From assembly GCF_000193495.2 (NCBI RefSeq), contig NZ_AP023410.1, forward strand, positions 2,046,001-2,110,000: DNA of 64,000 nucleotides, written 5' to 3'. The number at the start of each line of letters is the position of its first letter. The stretch's first letter is position 1. The position numbers and the translations under genes are program-made. Below are positions 36,772-45,057 of the stretch, piece after piece. This stretch comes from Acetobacter aceti NBRC 14818. Its GTDB lineage: Bacteria; Pseudomonadota; Alphaproteobacteria; Acetobacterales; Acetobacteraceae. Below the pieces are notes generated by a model, which saw only the letters and a list, made by a program, of their open reading frames with translations, did no database searches and had not been told where the DNA came from.

Positions 36772-37687
36772 AGGTTCGACTCCTCTCCGCTGCCTGCGGA
36801 GAGGAGGAGTGAATCACTGGATGGCGTGCTGTGCAAGCAGGGAACGGAGACGCTCGGCTGCTCTCTTGCCCTTGCAGGATTCTGCCCAGAGCACTTCGGA
36901 TCACCCGCTGGTGGGCGTTGACCGCTTCCGGAGCGCTTGTCACCAGCGACACGCCTGTGGTTGCGGCCGGAGACATGTCGCAACGGAACGGGTTGATTGC
37001 CAGCATCATCCGCTCGCGTCCCCGCATCAGGATGCAGTTGGTCGTGCTTTCAACATCCGCAAGCAGACTGAACTGAAGACCGATCGGCTCGGCTTCGATC
37101 AGTTCGGCAATACGACCGATTTCCATCGCGGCCACCCTGCGGGCCTCAATCCGCAACTCGTCGGACATGGGGATTGCCTCGCCCACGCCACGCTGAAGGA
37201 AGCGCTCGATCGACTGTTCGCTCAGCATGGTGATCATCGTCGGACGGCGGAGACGATAGCTCTCTCGCCGTGCAGTGAAGATCTCCTGATACTGTTCAAT
37301 CAGCTGTTTGTTTTCCACCTGCTCCGCGATTGCACGGTTCAGGATGGAATCATATTCCGGCGAGGTCACCAGATAAGCCACCGGATCACTGATCTGGAGG
37401 ATCTGGTCAGCTTCCTCCTCAACCTGTCGAACACGTTCGAAGAAGCTGAGGGGGCGGCTGTAATATTCCACGCCGATCCCGAGAAGTGTGAGAGGTGAAA
37501 CCTTGAGTAGCTCGGCCAGTCTCTGAACCGTGTCGAGTTTGATCACCTCGCCTTTCTCGTACCTGTACAAGGCAGCACGAGAGACGCCGAGGCGAGCGGC
37601 GATTTCATCCGCCCTCATACCCGATTCAAGACGAAAAGCACGTAGCTGCTGTCCGATCTCGCTCAGACGCATAGTCACAGCAGCCAT
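36701..37687 (-). CDS. XRE-family regulator with frameshifted 3' end
   Basis: The N-terminus is a lambda repressor-like HTH (about residues 8-62, IAARLGVSRAALYRYEKGE), and a sensor-like domain of unknown ligand follows. As written the frame runs 328 residues to 36701 and overlaps the start of sseA by 71 bases. Its last 60 residues are Ser/Arg-rich and look non-native. A shift of one base near 36902 gives instead LWAESCKGKRAAERLRSLL followed by a stop at 36814, a far better protein ending placed just ahead of the sseA hairpin. A real mutation and a sequencing error are both possible. An operator-like dyad lies ahead of the gene. Confidence 0.8.
   Translation of the reverse strand: MAAVTMRLSEIGQQLRAFRLESGMRADEIAARLGVSRAALYRYEKGEVIKLDTVQRLAELLKVSPLTLLGIGVEYYSRPLSFFERVRQVEEEADQILQISDPVAYLVTSPEYDSILNRAIAEQVENKQLIEQYQEIFTARRESYRLRRPTMITMLSEQSIERFLQRGVGEAIPMSDELRIEARRVAAMEIGRIAELIEAEPIGLQFSLLADVESTTNCILMRGRERMMLAINPFRCDMSPAATTGVSLVTSAPEAVNAHQRVIRSALGRILQGQESSRASPFPACTARHPVIHSSSPQAAERSRTCVTASYRCRYVKGCARIRRRHPS
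36780..36806 (-). promoter_or_regulatory. hairpin sequestering the sseA ribosome site
   Basis: On the minus strand CTCCTCTCCGC pairs with GCGGAGAGGAG around a five-base loop, a perfect 11-bp stem. The 3' arm contains the GAGAGGAG Shine-Dalgarno of sseA. The corrected stop of the upstream regulator (36814) lies 8 bases before the stem, close enough for a terminating ribosome to open it. Confidence 0.55.
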
Positions 37688-37720
37688 TCCGTCATTCCTT
37701 GAGACACTGTTTCTGGGGAA

Positions 37721-37760
37721 TATTATTCGTCAATAATACGTTAATCTTGCGGGGTGTAAA
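37721..37760 (-). promoter_or_regulatory. promoter and operator of the XRE regulator
   Basis: On the minus strand TTTACA (37755-37760) and TATTAT (37733-37738) are separated by 16 bases, a plausible promoter. The -10 lies in a perfect dyad TATTATT-CGTC-AATAATA (37721-37738). This suggests that the XRE protein represses its own gene. Confidence 0.5.
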
Positions 37761-37989
37761 GTGTCCACAATTTGCGATAGCATAAAATTATGACGCTCGA
37801 CGCAAGAATCAGACAATTTTAAGGCGCTTCTGGCGCAATTTTGAGCTCTCGCACGGGAGCCATCTCCTATTCGAGGCGTGACACGCACCGTATAATGTGT
37901 TTCCAAAATCCCTGCCTTTTCCCCACAGAAGAGACAGTGCGCGCAGGCGGTCCTGCGAATTCGTGGAATGAAACGCAGGATCGGGCGTC
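37761..37989. other. intergenic region with divergent starts
   Basis: This is the rest of a 302-bp gap between the XRE gene and the permease gene. No open frame of note is seen. It must hold the permease promoter, but no clear hexamers or operators stand out. Confidence 0.4.
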
Positions 37990-39057
37990 ATGAACGCTGA
38001 ACGACTCATCTCCGGGCTGCTGATACTCGGCGTGGCCTACGGCTGCGTGGTCGTCACAGCGCCCTTTCTGTCCGCCATTCTGTGGGCGGCGATCCTGACC
38101 TTTGTGACATGGCCCATCCTGCTCAGACTGAGACGGTATATGGGTCCGATAACCGCCGCCGTCTGCATGGCCCTGCTCAGCACGATCTGCATCGTCGTAC
38201 CCATAGCAGGCATCACTTCCAAGGTGCTGACTGACGCGCCACAGGTTCTGTCGGACCTGACAGACACGTTTCTGCCCAATCTGCGACTCCCTCCGGTTCC
38301 GCCATGGCTCAGCAAACTCCCGCTTGCTGGCGCTGAGGCCACGCACGCATGGGATCAGGCGGGCAAGGATCTCAGCCATATCGGGCAGAGTCTGCGCCCC
38401 TATGCCGGCGACATCGCCCAGTCCGTCCTGTCCGTCCTCATGCAGCTGGCAAACGGCGGCCTGCATCTGGCGATGGCGCTGTTCATCGCCTTCTTCTTCT
38501 GGCTGAGCGGTGATTCACTGGGACGCACCATCCGCCAGCTGATCAGTCGGGTCGCGGGGCGTCATGCCGACCGCATCCTGCGCATTGTCGGGGGCACCGT
38601 CCGGGGCACCGTCTATGGTCTGCTCGGCACGGCGATCGTGCAGGGCGTGCTGACCGGCGTGGGCTTTTTCATCGTCCGTGTGCCCGAACCCGTTCTCTTC
38701 GGCACGCTGGCCGCGTTTCTTTCCGTGCTGCCAATCGGCGCGCCGCTGGTCTGGGTACCCGCCGCCGTCTGGCTGGCCGTCTCGGATCATCTCTGGCGAG
38801 GTATCTTTCTGGCGCTGTACGGGGTCATCCTGATCTCGGGCGCGGATCATATCATTCGCCCTATCTTCATCGCTCGCGGCGCACAACTTCCTTACCTGCT
38901 GACACTCATCGGCGTGATTGGCGGCGTTCTGGAGTTCGGAGGGCTGGGCATCTTTCTCGGCCCGGTCCTGCTTGCGGTCGGATATATCCTGATCGTTGAG
39001 TTCGCCGCTGGTCGTGTTGCTGACCTGCCACACGACAGCAAGACATCGGAGACATGA
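37990..39057 (+). CDS. AI-2E family permease
   Basis: This 355-residue integral membrane protein of the AI-2E (UPF0118, PerM/TqsA) family has about eight hydrophobic segments. The conserved C-terminal half reads LPIGAPLVWVPAAVWL, then DHIIRPIFI and GGLGIFLGPVLLA. Members export small molecules or ions; the substrate here is unknown. It overlaps the following gene by ATGA, so the two are translated together. Confidence 0.9.
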   Translation: MNAERLISGLLILGVAYGCVVVTAPFLSAILWAAILTFVTWPILLRLRRYMGPITAAVCMALLSTICIVVPIAGITSKVLTDAPQVLSDLTDTFLPNLRLPPVPPWLSKLPLAGAEATHAWDQAGKDLSHIGQSLRPYAGDIAQSVLSVLMQLANGGLHLAMALFIAFFFWLSGDSLGRTIRQLISRVAGRHADRILRIVGGTVRGTVYGLLGTAIVQGVLTGVGFFIVRVPEPVLFGTLAAFLSVLPIGAPLVWVPAAVWLAVSDHLWRGIFLALYGVILISGADHIIRPIFIARGAQLPYLLTLIGVIGGVLEFGGLGIFLGPVLLAVGYILIVEFAAGRVADLPHDSKTSET

Positions 39058-39797
39058 TGGCCGCCCCCAAGCTGAAGCCCCTTCTCAAACGGATACGCCG
39101 TCGTCCCCGTCTGCGCGGCAGGATTGCAGCGACCACCACCCGCCGGGGCGATGTCGAGATCAGAATCATCAGCTGGAATCTGCTGCACAGTGTCGGAGCC
39201 AGTATTCAGGACGTCATGACGCTTCTGGAAAGGGAAAAGCCCGACCTTCTTCTCATGCAGGAAGCGACTCAGGAAATCGACCAGCTTCCCGACCTGATGG
39301 GAGGCTACTACGCCCGCTCCCCCCTCCCCGGTCGGATTCATGGTGTCGCCTGCTGGAGTCGTATTCCCTTTTCCCGCGCGCCTCGCACCTGCGTGATACC
39401 GTCGGGCATGATTGTGCGCCGCATCGCGCAGATCATCCGCCTGCCGTCCATCACCGTGGCCAATGTCCATCTGTCGCATGGGCAGATCATGAACAGGCGT
39501 CAGCTGCGGCGTCTTTCCGCCATCCTCCCGGCTCCCGCCGCCATTCTCGGAGATTTCAATCTGGTCGGGCCCACACTGGTGCCCGGCTTCGCGGATGTCG
39601 GGCCAAGGGCGCCGACACACCGGATGGTCGATCTTGTCCCCATCCGCATCGACCGCTGCCTGATCCGGGGTGCGATCTGCGAAAACGCCAGGGTTCTGCC
39701 GGTTTTCGCGTCCGATCACAGACCGATCATGGTCACGCTTCGACCGGGTGTTTCAGACTCCCACTCATTTGCCGAGACCGTGACGCTGTCAGAGTAA
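39054..39797 (+). CDS. Endonuclease/exonuclease/phosphatase family protein
   Basis: This 247-residue metal-dependent phosphodiesterase of the DNase I-like superfamily has SWNLLHS near the N-terminus, LLMQEATQE with the metal-binding Glu, NVHLSHG, LGDFNLVGP with Asp and Asn, and the final SDHRPI with the catalytic Asp-His. No export signal is seen. Coupling to the AI-2E permease gene is tight, but the substrate is unknown. Confidence 0.9.
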   Translation: MMAAPKLKPLLKRIRRRPRLRGRIAATTTRRGDVEIRIISWNLLHSVGASIQDVMTLLEREKPDLLLMQEATQEIDQLPDLMGGYYARSPLPGRIHGVACWSRIPFSRAPRTCVIPSGMIVRRIAQIIRLPSITVANVHLSHGQIMNRRQLRRLSAILPAPAAILGDFNLVGPTLVPGFADVGPRAPTHRMVDLVPIRIDRCLIRGAICENARVLPVFASDHRPIMVTLRPGVSDSHSFAETVTLSE

Positions 39798-40147
39798 CGC
39801 TCTGACGCGCACGCCAAAGGAATGAGGGCTTCTTTTACCCAAAAGATGTCCCCGAAGACATTGTCACGATTTACAGAGACTGAATGAACAGGGCTTTGAA
39901 ACGGCTCACAGGGCCGTCGCGTCCGCCTGTTTCTTCTTCCAGCGCGTCCAGCGTTCCTGAACGAACGCAGCACTCAAAACCAATAATATAGTCACCGGGA
40001 CAGGAAACGCCGGGATCAACAGGCTGTGCGCCAGCCGGATTTTCCTGCTGGCGTACAGCCTCGCCCACAATTCTGACGATCCTGAATGACCGCAAATGCG
40101 GCTCCATCACGCTGCATGAAACAGCGGAGAGGGAGCCGTATCCGGGA
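39798..40147. other. 350-bp gap between EEP gene and OmpW gene
   Basis: There is no well supported gene. A minus-strand frame from 40107 to 39871 (78 residues, containing VSCPGDYIIGFECCVR) reads plausibly but lacks a ribosome site and any family. The end of the ompW-type transcript should terminate here. Confidence 0.35.
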
Positions 40148-40948
40148 TCAGAAACGGTAAGCGATACCAGCCGACACAACGGTCGGGTCGAGAGATTCAT
40201 GAGCATGGATATGCACGGTTTCGGCAGAGTTTTCTGCCCATGCATGCATACGCATGAAAATCTGCTTCACATCAGCATTGAAGAACCAGTTGCCGACAAT
40301 CTGGTAGTCAAAGCCGACATTGACGGAAGGGCCACCGGTAAAGCCGGAGTTCAGCTTCAGACCATTCGCGCCGTGCATGTTGTGGAACCAGGTCAGGTTG
40401 GCACCCAGACCGACATACGGGTTGAAACGCTTGTGCGGACGGAAATGCCAGGCGACCGTCAGGGTCGGCGGCAGCACCCACGCGGAACCGACATCCGTCT
40501 TCGCGCCCAGCGCGCCGCCGTAACCGGCTACTTCATGACGCGTGCTGGTGGCGATCAGATCCAGCGAAAGATTATCGGTGAAGAAGTATTCAAGGGTCAG
40601 TTCAGGCATCGCCTGATTGGTCGTGGAGATGTGTGCACCCGGCAGACGCTGGCCGTTCAGGCTGACCTTGCTGTCACGATCCTGCGGCAGGACGCCGACG
40701 CCGGACAGACGGACCATGAAGTCGCCTTTGCCAAGACCGATCTTTGTGCTGGCGCAGGTCTCAAAAATGCCGCAACGACCGCTATGATTGACCGGGGCAG
40801 CGACCGGGGCAGCAACGGGCGCATTGACATAGGCGGTAGACCCGGCCGGAGGCGGTGGCGGAGCAGCAGCCGTCTGGGCGTGGGCCGTGCTGCAGAGAGC
40901 GCTGGCGGCCAGCAGCGTGGCGGCCAGAAAGGATCCGGTCTTCATCAT
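40148..40948 (-). CDS. ompW: OmpW-family outer-membrane protein
   Basis: This 8-stranded outer-membrane barrel has 266 residues, including a signal peptide (about 1-25, ending AHAQ) and a Pro/Ala-rich linker. The body has OmpW features: FMVRLSGVGVLPQD, then PELTLEYFFTDNLS, PYVGLGANLTWF, and the C-terminal GIAYRF with terminal Phe. OmpW proteins are often induced by oxygen limitation. A perfect FNR box 65 bp upstream fits this. Confidence 0.92.
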   Translation of the reverse strand: MMKTGSFLAATLLAASALCSTAHAQTAAAPPPPPAGSTAYVNAPVAAPVAAPVNHSGRCGIFETCASTKIGLGKGDFMVRLSGVGVLPQDRDSKVSLNGQRLPGAHISTTNQAMPELTLEYFFTDNLSLDLIATSTRHEVAGYGGALGAKTDVGSAWVLPPTLTVAWHFRPHKRFNPYVGLGANLTWFHNMHGANGLKLNSGFTGGPSVNVGFDYQIVGNWFFNADVKQIFMRMHAWAENSAETVHIHAHESLDPTVVSAGIAYRF

Positions 40949-41012
40949 GGGGCGTCACTCTTATCAAACTGTAATGTTCGCCGCTGAAACCATACCCCGA
41001 GTGTTAACGGCG

Positions 41013-41026
41013 TTGATCTGCATCAA
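41013..41026. promoter_or_regulatory. FNR box upstream of ompW
   Basis: TTGAT-CTGC-ATCAA is a perfect FNR consensus (TTGAT-N4-ATCAA), 65 bp upstream of the ompW start. Confidence 0.85.
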
Positions 41027-41508
41027 TTCGTCACAACTTCCGGAAAGGTGAGTTTTTTTTGCAACAGTAAGGCGATCAGTCCGGTCCTGAATGGATCACG
41101 CCTCTTTTCGTCTGTCATAGAGAACGGAAAGCCTGGACGACAGCCTTCGGCCACATATCCAGCAGTCGGTTTATACATCAAGGCAAGAGCGGGTGCTTCC
41201 GGCGCCTGAAAGACAGCAGGGCATGCCCTGCTGAATATGAGAACGCCGCATACAGAGCTGTCCACCACAAAAAATTCCCTGTAACTTCCTATAAAATAAT
41301 ATTTTTTGTCCCCTTGAGACAGATGGGCGGATCTGTTTCGTAACGGCCGGACCAGGGAAACAACGCATCCGCACAGAATGGCGAACCCCACCTTGCTTCG
41401 ATCACAAAGAGGCATCCGGGCAATGGCAACAAGGCCGTGCTGCCACACTCTCTCCCCGACGCAGACGGACCCCAATTCTTCACCATCAGATGTCGTGTCG
41501 TTGTCACA

Positions 41509-41522
41509 ATGATTTAAATCAA
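41509..41522. promoter_or_regulatory. FNR box upstream of fnr
   Basis: ATGAT-TTAA-ATCAA matches nine of ten consensus positions of the FNR box, about 115 bp ahead of the fnr start. It suggests autoregulation. Confidence 0.7.
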
Positions 41523-41636
41523 GCCTGTCACCCGTTCTCAGGGGGTGTGATCCGCTTTCATTCGCGCTAGATAACATAGGCTATACCAAGCCTGAGCTCA
41601 TAGAATGCCGCATCCGGCCGGAAAGAAAGACACATC

Positions 41637-42404
41637 ATGTCAGTATCTGCCCTGACAGCCGGAAACAGTCTGTCAGTCCCCAAACGAATCGTCATCGCTG
41701 GAATGGAGGGATGTCGGGCCTGTTCTGTATGTGAAGTACGGGCGCATGGGATCTGTAGCGCGCTGAACGACGATGAACTGTCCCAGCTTGCGCAGGCTGC
41801 CGTGCGCGTGACAATTCCACCCGGTCGACAGCTCATAGAAGAGGGCTCTCCTGCCGACGAGTTTTTCAACATCACCGCCGGCACGGTAAAGCTCTTCAAG
41901 TCACTCCCCGATGGACGCCGCCAGATTACGGGATTCGTGGGTATTGGCCATTTTCTTGGTCTTGCCGTGTCAGACCGATACGCCTTCGGCGCGGAAGCCA
42001 TTGATCAGGTCCGTCTCTGCCGTTTCTCGCGCGAGCGGCTTGAAACCGTGATCGACGAATTCCCTCGTCTGGAACGCCGCCTCCGCAATGAAGCCGCTAA
42101 CGAACTGGTTGCGGCTCAGGATCAGATGCTGCTTCTGGGACGCAAGACCGCCCGCGAAAGAGTCGCCAGCTTCCTTTATGGGCAGATCACTGAACTCTAC
42201 GGTGATGATATCCCGCAGACCGCCAAACTCCATTTCCCCATGACGCGTGCGGATATCGCCGACTTTCTGGGACTGACCGTGGAAACCGTGAGCCGGACGA
42301 TCAGTGGCCTGAGACGGGAAGGTCTGATCACGACGGGTGCGAGCCATGAGATCACCGTTCCCGCACCATCCCGCCTGCGGACCATTGCCAGCGGAGAGGA
42401 ATAA
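41637..42404 (+). CDS. fnr: FNR-type oxygen-sensing regulator
   Basis: This CRP/FNR-family activator has 255 residues. The N-terminal cysteines C26, C29, C32 and C40 and the central C128 give the set used to hold a [4Fe-4S] cluster. The cyclic-nucleotide-like fold is followed by the dimer helix and a C-terminal HTH (ADIADFLGLTVETVSRTISGL) whose recognition helix E-TVSR matches the FNR group binding TTGAT. FNR boxes ahead of this gene and ompW fit the call. Confidence 0.93.
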   Translation: MSVSALTAGNSLSVPKRIVIAGMEGCRACSVCEVRAHGICSALNDDELSQLAQAAVRVTIPPGRQLIEEGSPADEFFNITAGTVKLFKSLPDGRRQITGFVGIGHFLGLAVSDRYAFGAEAIDQVRLCRFSRERLETVIDEFPRLERRLRNEAANELVAAQDQMLLLGRKTARERVASFLYGQITELYGDDIPQTAKLHFPMTRADIADFLGLTVETVSRTISGLRREGLITTGASHEITVPAPSRLRTIASGEE

Positions 42405-42474
42405 CGTCCCGGACAGGATACCGGGCGCGAAACGCCGCCCAGCTGACACTCATGGATGTTTTTGAGACGGAGCC

Positions 42475-43227
42475 TTAACCCGCCGTTGACTGCAGTTCCT
42501 CGACGAGATCATCCAGCGCCTCATCTTCCGGCGACATGCCCTTCAGGTTCGTCCAGTTCTGACGGGAAATCAGACCGTAGGCTTCATCGCACCGTGTGGT
42601 GAAGAAGTCATAGGACATGCGACGCGGCCCACCCCATGTGTTGAGATAGAGCCAGTCGGAATCATATCCGTGCAGCCACACGGCATGACCGCCCGCGATG
42701 CTATTGTCAGCGGTTGGGTCGATGACCCAGTCATTATTTCCGACACAGGCATACTGGGGAAGAGTCAGGCCAATATACAAGCCACCCAGCATGGCGATGG
42801 CGCGATGAACGGACTGCGTATCTTTCGGATTGATATAGCCAAAGGCTGTCAGATAATCGCGTGTTTGGCCCGGTCGCTCGTAACCTTCGCGACACCAGCG
42901 GGACAGGACTTCAACCTCGACCGCGCCCTGATCCGTTGACGGATCATTTTCAACGTATCCGGATTCCGCGCTGTAGTTGGTGACAACCTCATCATCACTC
43001 AGAACAATCGGTGTGAGGGCTGAGCCGGTCCAAGTCCGGATGGCGGACGCGACGGACACCTGCGTGCAGCAGCCGAGACGATCATTGCACCACATCGGCC
43101 AGTCAGCGTCTGCGGCCCAGTTTACCGCAGGCGGCGGCGTGGGAAGACGAAAGCTGAGAGGCGTGGAAAGACGGTAGGTTCGCGGGTCCAGACGAGCGGG
43201 CTTCTTGCCCAGTCTGCGCTGAGTCAT
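42475..43227 (-). CDS. papain-like (C1-type) cysteine peptidase homologue
   Basis: This 250-residue protein starts at ATG 43227. A Cys in LGCCTQVSVASA (C53/C54), a His in GGHAVWLHG (H181) and an Asn in LNTWGG (N196) lie in the order and spacing of the papain triad. The N-terminal helix after the Cys is typical of C1 enzymes. No signal peptide is seen. Its role may be peptidase or, for such stand-alone bacterial members, unknown. It stands alone, with an extragenic repeat upstream. Confidence 0.78.
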   Translation of the reverse strand: MTQRRLGKKPARLDPRTYRLSTPLSFRLPTPPPAVNWAADADWPMWCNDRLGCCTQVSVASAIRTWTGSALTPIVLSDDEVVTNYSAESGYVENDPSTDQGAVEVEVLSRWCREGYERPGQTRDYLTAFGYINPKDTQSVHRAIAMLGGLYIGLTLPQYACVGNNDWVIDPTADNSIAGGHAVWLHGYDSDWLYLNTWGGPRRMSYDFFTTRCDEAYGLISRQNWTNLKGMSPEDEALDDLVEELQSTAG

Positions 43228-43326
43228 GCTGTTGGGTTCTCCACTGTTGAGCATGTGGAGAACGATACGTGTCCCAGCCCTGGCGTGGGGCCGGGGTCTT
43301 TGTTCATATGACCGGGAAAGAATGAA

Positions 43327-43362
43327 GAAGTTTCTGGTGAAGCTTTTTCCAGAAAGCTTCAG
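43327..43362 (+). repeat. 36-bp extragenic repeat, copy B
   Basis: This copy begins GAAGTTTCTGGTGAAGC and ends AGAAAGCTTCAG; 33 of 36 positions match the copy at 21340-21375. Its 3' half is palindromic (GAAGCTTT/AAAGCTTC), and a second hairpin CGCCTTTT/AAAAGGCG follows at 43370-43389. It lies between the convergent-side ends of mtnP and the papain-like gene promoter. Confidence 0.65.
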
Positions 43363-43406
43363 AGAACATCGCCTTTTTGAAAAAAGGCGATACCCAAAAA
43401 CTTCTA

Positions 43407-44312
43407 TCAGTTATCGAAACTGCTGAGCACACGCCCGGCAATTACTTCCAGCTTGCTCAGCAGGGCCGGCTCCCGACGCTCCGGCGCGGTGATCAACGCA
43501 TGTTCGAGCGCCCGGTCACACCCGGCCGGGCAGAGACCACGCGGCTGACCCAGCGCCGGGATCATCTCTTTCACGAGCGAGCGGGCATGGTCGGCGTTCT
43601 GCTGCATGACGCGCACGACCGCATCGACCGTGACACTGTCATGATCCTGATGCCAGCAGTCATAATCAGTCACCATCGCAACCGTCGCGTAACAGATCTC
43701 GGCTTCGCGGGCGAGCTTGGCTTCCGGCATGTTGGTCATGCCGATCACCGCACAGCCCCAGCTGCGATACAGTTCGCTCTCGGCCCGTGTGGAGAATTGC
43801 GGACCTTCCATCACCAGATAGGTGCCGCCACGGGTGAAGGCGATGTTCAGCTCTTTCAGCTTCTCTTCCGCAACATCGCCGATACGCGGGCAGACCGGAT
43901 CAGCCACGGAAACATGCGCCACACAGCCCGTATCGAAGAAGCTCTTCTCACGGGCAAAACTGCGGTCAATGAACTGATCCACGATCACGAAATGACCCGG
44001 CGGCAGATCCTCGCGCAGGGAGCCGACAGCCGAGAGAGAGATGATGTCCGTCACACCGGCAATCTTCATCGCCGCGATGTTGGCGCGATAGTTCAGACGT
44101 GACGGCGGGATCGGATGACCGCGACCGTGACGGGGCAGAAACACGCAGCGGACGCCATTCAGTGTTCCAAACAGCAGTTCGTCAGACGGTGCGCCCCAGG
44201 GAGTGTCAACACGCCGCCATTCCTTGTTCTCAAGGCCGGCGATGTCATACAGCCCCGATCCACCGATAATGCCGATAACCGGTTTGATCTCAGGCGCGGG
44301 ACTATTCGACAT
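43407..44312 (-). CDS. mtnP: S-methyl-5'-thioadenosine phosphorylase
   Basis: MtnP splits methylthioadenosine, a by-product of polyamine and homoserine-lactone synthesis, into adenine and methylthioribose-1-phosphate. The 301 residues contain GIIGGSGLYDI, LPRHGRGH, MEGPQFSTRAES and GMTNMPEAKLAREAEI, which are PNP/MTAP family signatures. Its start lies 11 bases inside the end of the cytochrome c1 gene, so it is translationally coupled to petBC, an arrangement seen in acetic acid bacteria. Confidence 0.95.
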   Translation of the reverse strand: MSNSPAPEIKPVIGIIGGSGLYDIAGLENKEWRRVDTPWGAPSDELLFGTLNGVRCVFLPRHGRGHPIPPSRLNYRANIAAMKIAGVTDIISLSAVGSLREDLPPGHFVIVDQFIDRSFAREKSFFDTGCVAHVSVADPVCPRIGDVAEEKLKELNIAFTRGGTYLVMEGPQFSTRAESELYRSWGCAVIGMTNMPEAKLAREAEICYATVAMVTDYDCWHQDHDSVTVDAVVRVMQQNADHARSLVKEMIPALGQPRGLCPAGCDRALEHALITAPERREPALLSKLEVIAGRVLSSFDN

Positions 44313-45057
44313 TGGACCAGATTCTCCGTTTCAAGATAAAAAGCAGGATTGCGAGGCATAGCAGATAGACAAGCACGCGCACACCGGTGCGATGACGGTC
44401 GACCAGATGCGGCTGCGCGACCCATGCCAGAAAGGTCGTGACGTCGCGTGCTTCCTGTTCGACCGTCGCGGATGTGCCGTCCGGATAATGAACCTCACCG
44501 CCCCGCAACGGTGGCTTCATGGCAATCACCCGTCCCGAAGCAAAACGGTTGTACAACTGACCCGACGGCAACGTCACACCCGCTGGGGCAGGCCCATAGC
44601 CGGTGAGCAGTGCATAAATCCTGTCCGGGCCACCGGGATATACGACAGTAAGCCGCGACTGATCCGGAGGCACGACACCCTCTGGAACACCCGCCGGTTT
44701 TACGGGTGTCGGGAACGCATCATCCGGCAGACCATGACGATATTTCAGCGCTCCGGACAGATCCCGTCCCTCCTGAATCTGGTAGCCGGACGCAATGGAT
44801 TTCACAGCTTCAGCATCAAGCCCCATACCTTCGAGGTCTCTGAACTGAACATGCTTCATACCGTGACAGGATGAGCAGACCTGTTCGTAAACCAGATATC
44901 CACGCTGTACGGCGGCAAGATCGAAATTACCCAGCGCCCCTTCAAAACTCCAGTGTTGAGGTGCGGCATGATCGTGATCGGGACGTGTCTGCGCGAGCAT
45001 GGGTGATGCACTGAAAAGCGCTGCTGCAATAACGGGAATAAAAAACGCCACTCTCAC
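44302..45057 (-). CDS. petC: Cytochrome c1 (bc1 complex)
   Basis: This heme c subunit of ubiquinol-cytochrome c reductase has 251 residues: a signal peptide (about 1-23, ending MLAQ), heme motif CSSCH at 61-65, a Met ligand region near the C-terminal half, and a C-terminal membrane anchor (about 227-245, VLVYLLCLAILLFIL). The start is a GTG that overlaps the cytochrome b stop (GTGA). It passes electrons from the Rieske protein to soluble cytochrome c. Confidence 0.94.
   Translation of the reverse strand: MRVAFFIPVIAAALFSASPMLAQTRPDHDHAAPQHWSFEGALGNFDLAAVQRGYLVYEQVCSSCHGMKHVQFRDLEGMGLDAEAVKSIASGYQIQEGRDLSGALKYRHGLPDDAFPTPVKPAGVPEGVVPPDQSRLTVVYPGGPDRIYALLTGYGPAPAGVTLPSGQLYNRFASGRVIAMKPPLRGGEVHYPDGTSATVEQEARDVTTFLAWVAQPHLVDRHRTGVRVLVYLLCLAILLFILKRRIWSNVE

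Larger units (their letters stand above)
40949..41636. other. 688-bp divergent control region ompW / fnr
   Basis: This stretch between the divergent ompW and fnr genes holds two FNR boxes. A minus-strand open frame (41023-41577) covers part of it, but it would contain the fnr box and has no recognisable family, so it is not called a gene. Confidence 0.5.

Noticed and set aside
39871-40107. 78-residue minus-strand frame between EEP and OmpW genes
   Set aside because: Reads plausibly but lacks a ribosome site and similarity I can recognise; kept only as a note on the gap.
41023-41577. 184-residue minus-strand frame in the ompW/fnr gap
   Set aside because: It would contain an FNR box inside coding sequence and has no family; the region reads as regulatory DNA.
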